Shown piece after piece: positions 5,077-6,278 of a stretch of DNA of 6,278 nucleotides (positions are counted from its first letter, which is position 1; each line of letters starts with the position of its first letter). Source of the stretch: Candidatus Poseidoniaceae archaeon (GTDB lineage Archaea; Thermoplasmatota; Poseidoniia; Poseidoniales; Poseidoniaceae); NCBI GenBank assembly GCA_013329865.1, contig DUJJ01000003.1, forward strand, positions 1-6,278, in the 5' to 3' direction. A model generated the notes under the pieces. The model did no database searches. It saw only the letters and a program-made list of their open reading frames with translations, and was not told the DNA's origin. The position numbers and the translations under genes were made by a program.

Positions 5077-6278
5077 GTGACTAAGAAATTTAAATGGCGA
5101 GATAACCCAAATATACTTGCAAGACTAATCGATGCAAATAATCTGAATACGTGGAAATCCCAGGAAGTTGTGCTAAAACCAAATGAGGCCTGTGCATTTA
5201 TTGTCGATGGCAGAATTGGCGATATCCTAACGGAGAAAGTAGTCGGCAACATTGCAGGAGGCTTCAACAGATTCATTGGTGACATGATGGGTGTTACTGC
5301 CAAAGATCGCAGACTATTATTTGCCATGACTGGCCCTGCGGATATCTCAATTCCATTTTCTGGCAATCTTCCCAATGGCAGCAATGTCAATGGTTTTGCC
5401 AATGTGCGGGTGCAAATACGTCATGATGACATACCGAAACTCCTCAACATGTTTGCTAACAGCGCACCAATGCTTGACCGAAAACGCCTGGCAGAAGTAT
5501 TGCACAATGAGATAATGATGCGCGTCATCAATCCTACTTTAGCTGAGTGTGAGGATGAAATCTACCTCCGCAGTTCGGCCCTGCAAGAGAAATTCGAAAT
5601 GCGGGCAGAGGTTGAATTGAGGGCGACATTGGGCACCCTAGGTTTTACCTTGTTGAAAGCATTCATGACATCGAACCAAACTGATAACGAAAAAATCAGC
5701 GAACTGCAGGCACAACTGTCTGCTGCTACAAATACTGAAGGCGCCCATGCAGAGGCACTTATTGAAAGAATTGCAATTCGAGAGGCAGCCACCATACGCC
5801 GAATTGAATGTGAAGTTAATATTGCAAAGGCAGAGGCTGCAGGTAAAGTTACGGTTGAAATGCAGTTGGAATTGAAGGAGTTGCGTAAACAAGAAGCACA
5901 ATGGGAAGCAGAGCTAAAACGCGATGAAGGTCAACTGAATTTGCGGATGAAAGAATCAAGTCATAAGACTGAACAGGCAATGGCTCTATTCGAGCAGGTT
6001 CAAGCAAATAAACGCACACGGATTAAGCAACAGATGGACCATCAAGAACAACGAATGGATAAGCAAAATGAACTACAGGTGAAGATGATGGAAATGGCGG
6101 CCGAAAATGACGCGTTGACGCCAGAGGTGATGCAAGAATTCCTTCGCCAACAAACCGCGCAAAAAGCTGTTGATGGTCCCGGTGGCGAGGCTGATGTGCC
6201 TCAATCTAAACCCCAAGAATATGATTGCAATGAGTGTGCCAAACCAGTCATGGTTGGTTGGAATACCTGCCCACATTG
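5077..6278 (+). CDS. SPFH/band-7-like protein with coiled coil and C-terminal zinc ribbon (3' end cut by window)
   Basis: This reading frame stays open for 400 codons to the right edge. Residues about 28-200 resemble an SPFH (stomatin/prohibitin/flotillin, band 7) domain: VVLKPNEACAFIVDGRIGDIL (31-51) matches the first strands, and NVRVQIRHDDIPKLLNMFANS (109-129) matches the central strand and helix. Residues about 200-345 are a long, highly charged coiled coil rich in Glu, Gln, Lys, Arg and Ala. At the end, CNEC (384-387) and CPH (398-400) followed by a codon beginning TG fit a CxxC-x10-CxxC zinc ribbon, so the gene probably ends soon after the edge. SPFH proteins oligomerise on membranes; zinc-ribbon versions such as B. 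subtilis YdjI take part in recruiting PspA. No clear membrane helix is seen, though the glycine-rich hydrophobic stretch near 56-72 could touch lipid. Its function in archaea is unknown. It is close behind the helical-protein gene. SPFH assignment is fairly firm; the stress role is inference. Confidence 0.85.
   Translation, partial: MTKKFKWRDNPNILARLIDANNLNTWKSQEVVLKPNEACAFIVDGRIGDILTEKVVGNIAGGFNRFIGDMMGVTAKDRRLLFAMTGPADISIPFSGNLPNGSNVNGFANVRVQIRHDDIPKLLNMFANSAPMLDRKRLAEVLHNEIMMRVINPTLAECEDEIYLRSSALQEKFEMRAEVELRATLGTLGFTLLKAFMTSNQTDNEKISELQAQLSAATNTEGAHAEALIERIAIREAATIRRIECEVNIAKAEAAGKVTVEMQLELKELRKQEAQWEAELKRDEGQLNLRMKESSHKTEQAMALFEQVQANKRTRIKQQMDHQEQRMDKQNELQVKMMEMAAENDALTPEVMQEFLRQQTAQKAVDGPGGEADVPQSKPQEYDCNECAKPVMVGWNTCPH

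Noticed and set aside
5638..5901. Minus-strand open frames opposite the SPFH coiled coil (also 5562-5795, 6073-6276)
   Set aside because: They are Cys/Phe/Leu-rich translations expected opposite Glu/Gln/Lys-rich coiled-coil codons and have no independent coding signal.

Overview
The window looks like chromosomal DNA from a planktonic euryarchaeon, most likely Marine Group II (Poseidoniia, Thermoplasmatota) or a close relative. The evidence is an archaeal-type regulator with an N-terminal HTH fused to a C-terminal ThiN domain, a Sec-type lipoprotein signal ending LAGCIG followed by an acidic Ser/Asp/Gly linker (common in that group), strong GGAGGTG-type ribosome binding sites inside the operon, and moderate GC. 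The taxonomic call is inference; there is no rRNA or other phylogenetic marker here.

Layout, all genes on the + strand: positions 1-110 are an AT-rich leader with no supportable gene. A perfect 17-nt inverted repeat (110-126) covers the start codon of the first gene. Four tightly packed genes follow: thiR-like regulator (124-996), thiB lipoprotein (986-2092), thiP fused permease (2102-3856) and thiQ ATPase (3856-4515). They overlap or are separated by only a few bases, and several have an SD at the junction. After 16 nt comes a 178-aa all-helical protein of unknown family (4532-5068). Eight nt further on is a GTG-started SPFH/band-7-like protein with a long coiled coil and a C-terminal zinc ribbon (5077 to beyond the right edge).

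The first four genes make a self-contained thiamine uptake system. ThiB captures thiamine (or a phosphate ester) outside the membrane, ThiP conducts it, ThiQ powers transport, and the ThiN-fold regulator probably senses thiamine phosphates and represses the operon through the palindrome at its own start. The last two genes have no obvious link to thiamine. They resemble, in architecture only, membrane-stress modules in which an SPFH/zinc-ribbon protein works with a small helical partner (compare the B. subtilis ydj operon with PspA). The points most worth following are the start-codon operator with its overlapping 10-codon reading frame, and the orphan helical protein paired with the SPFH zinc-ribbon protein.
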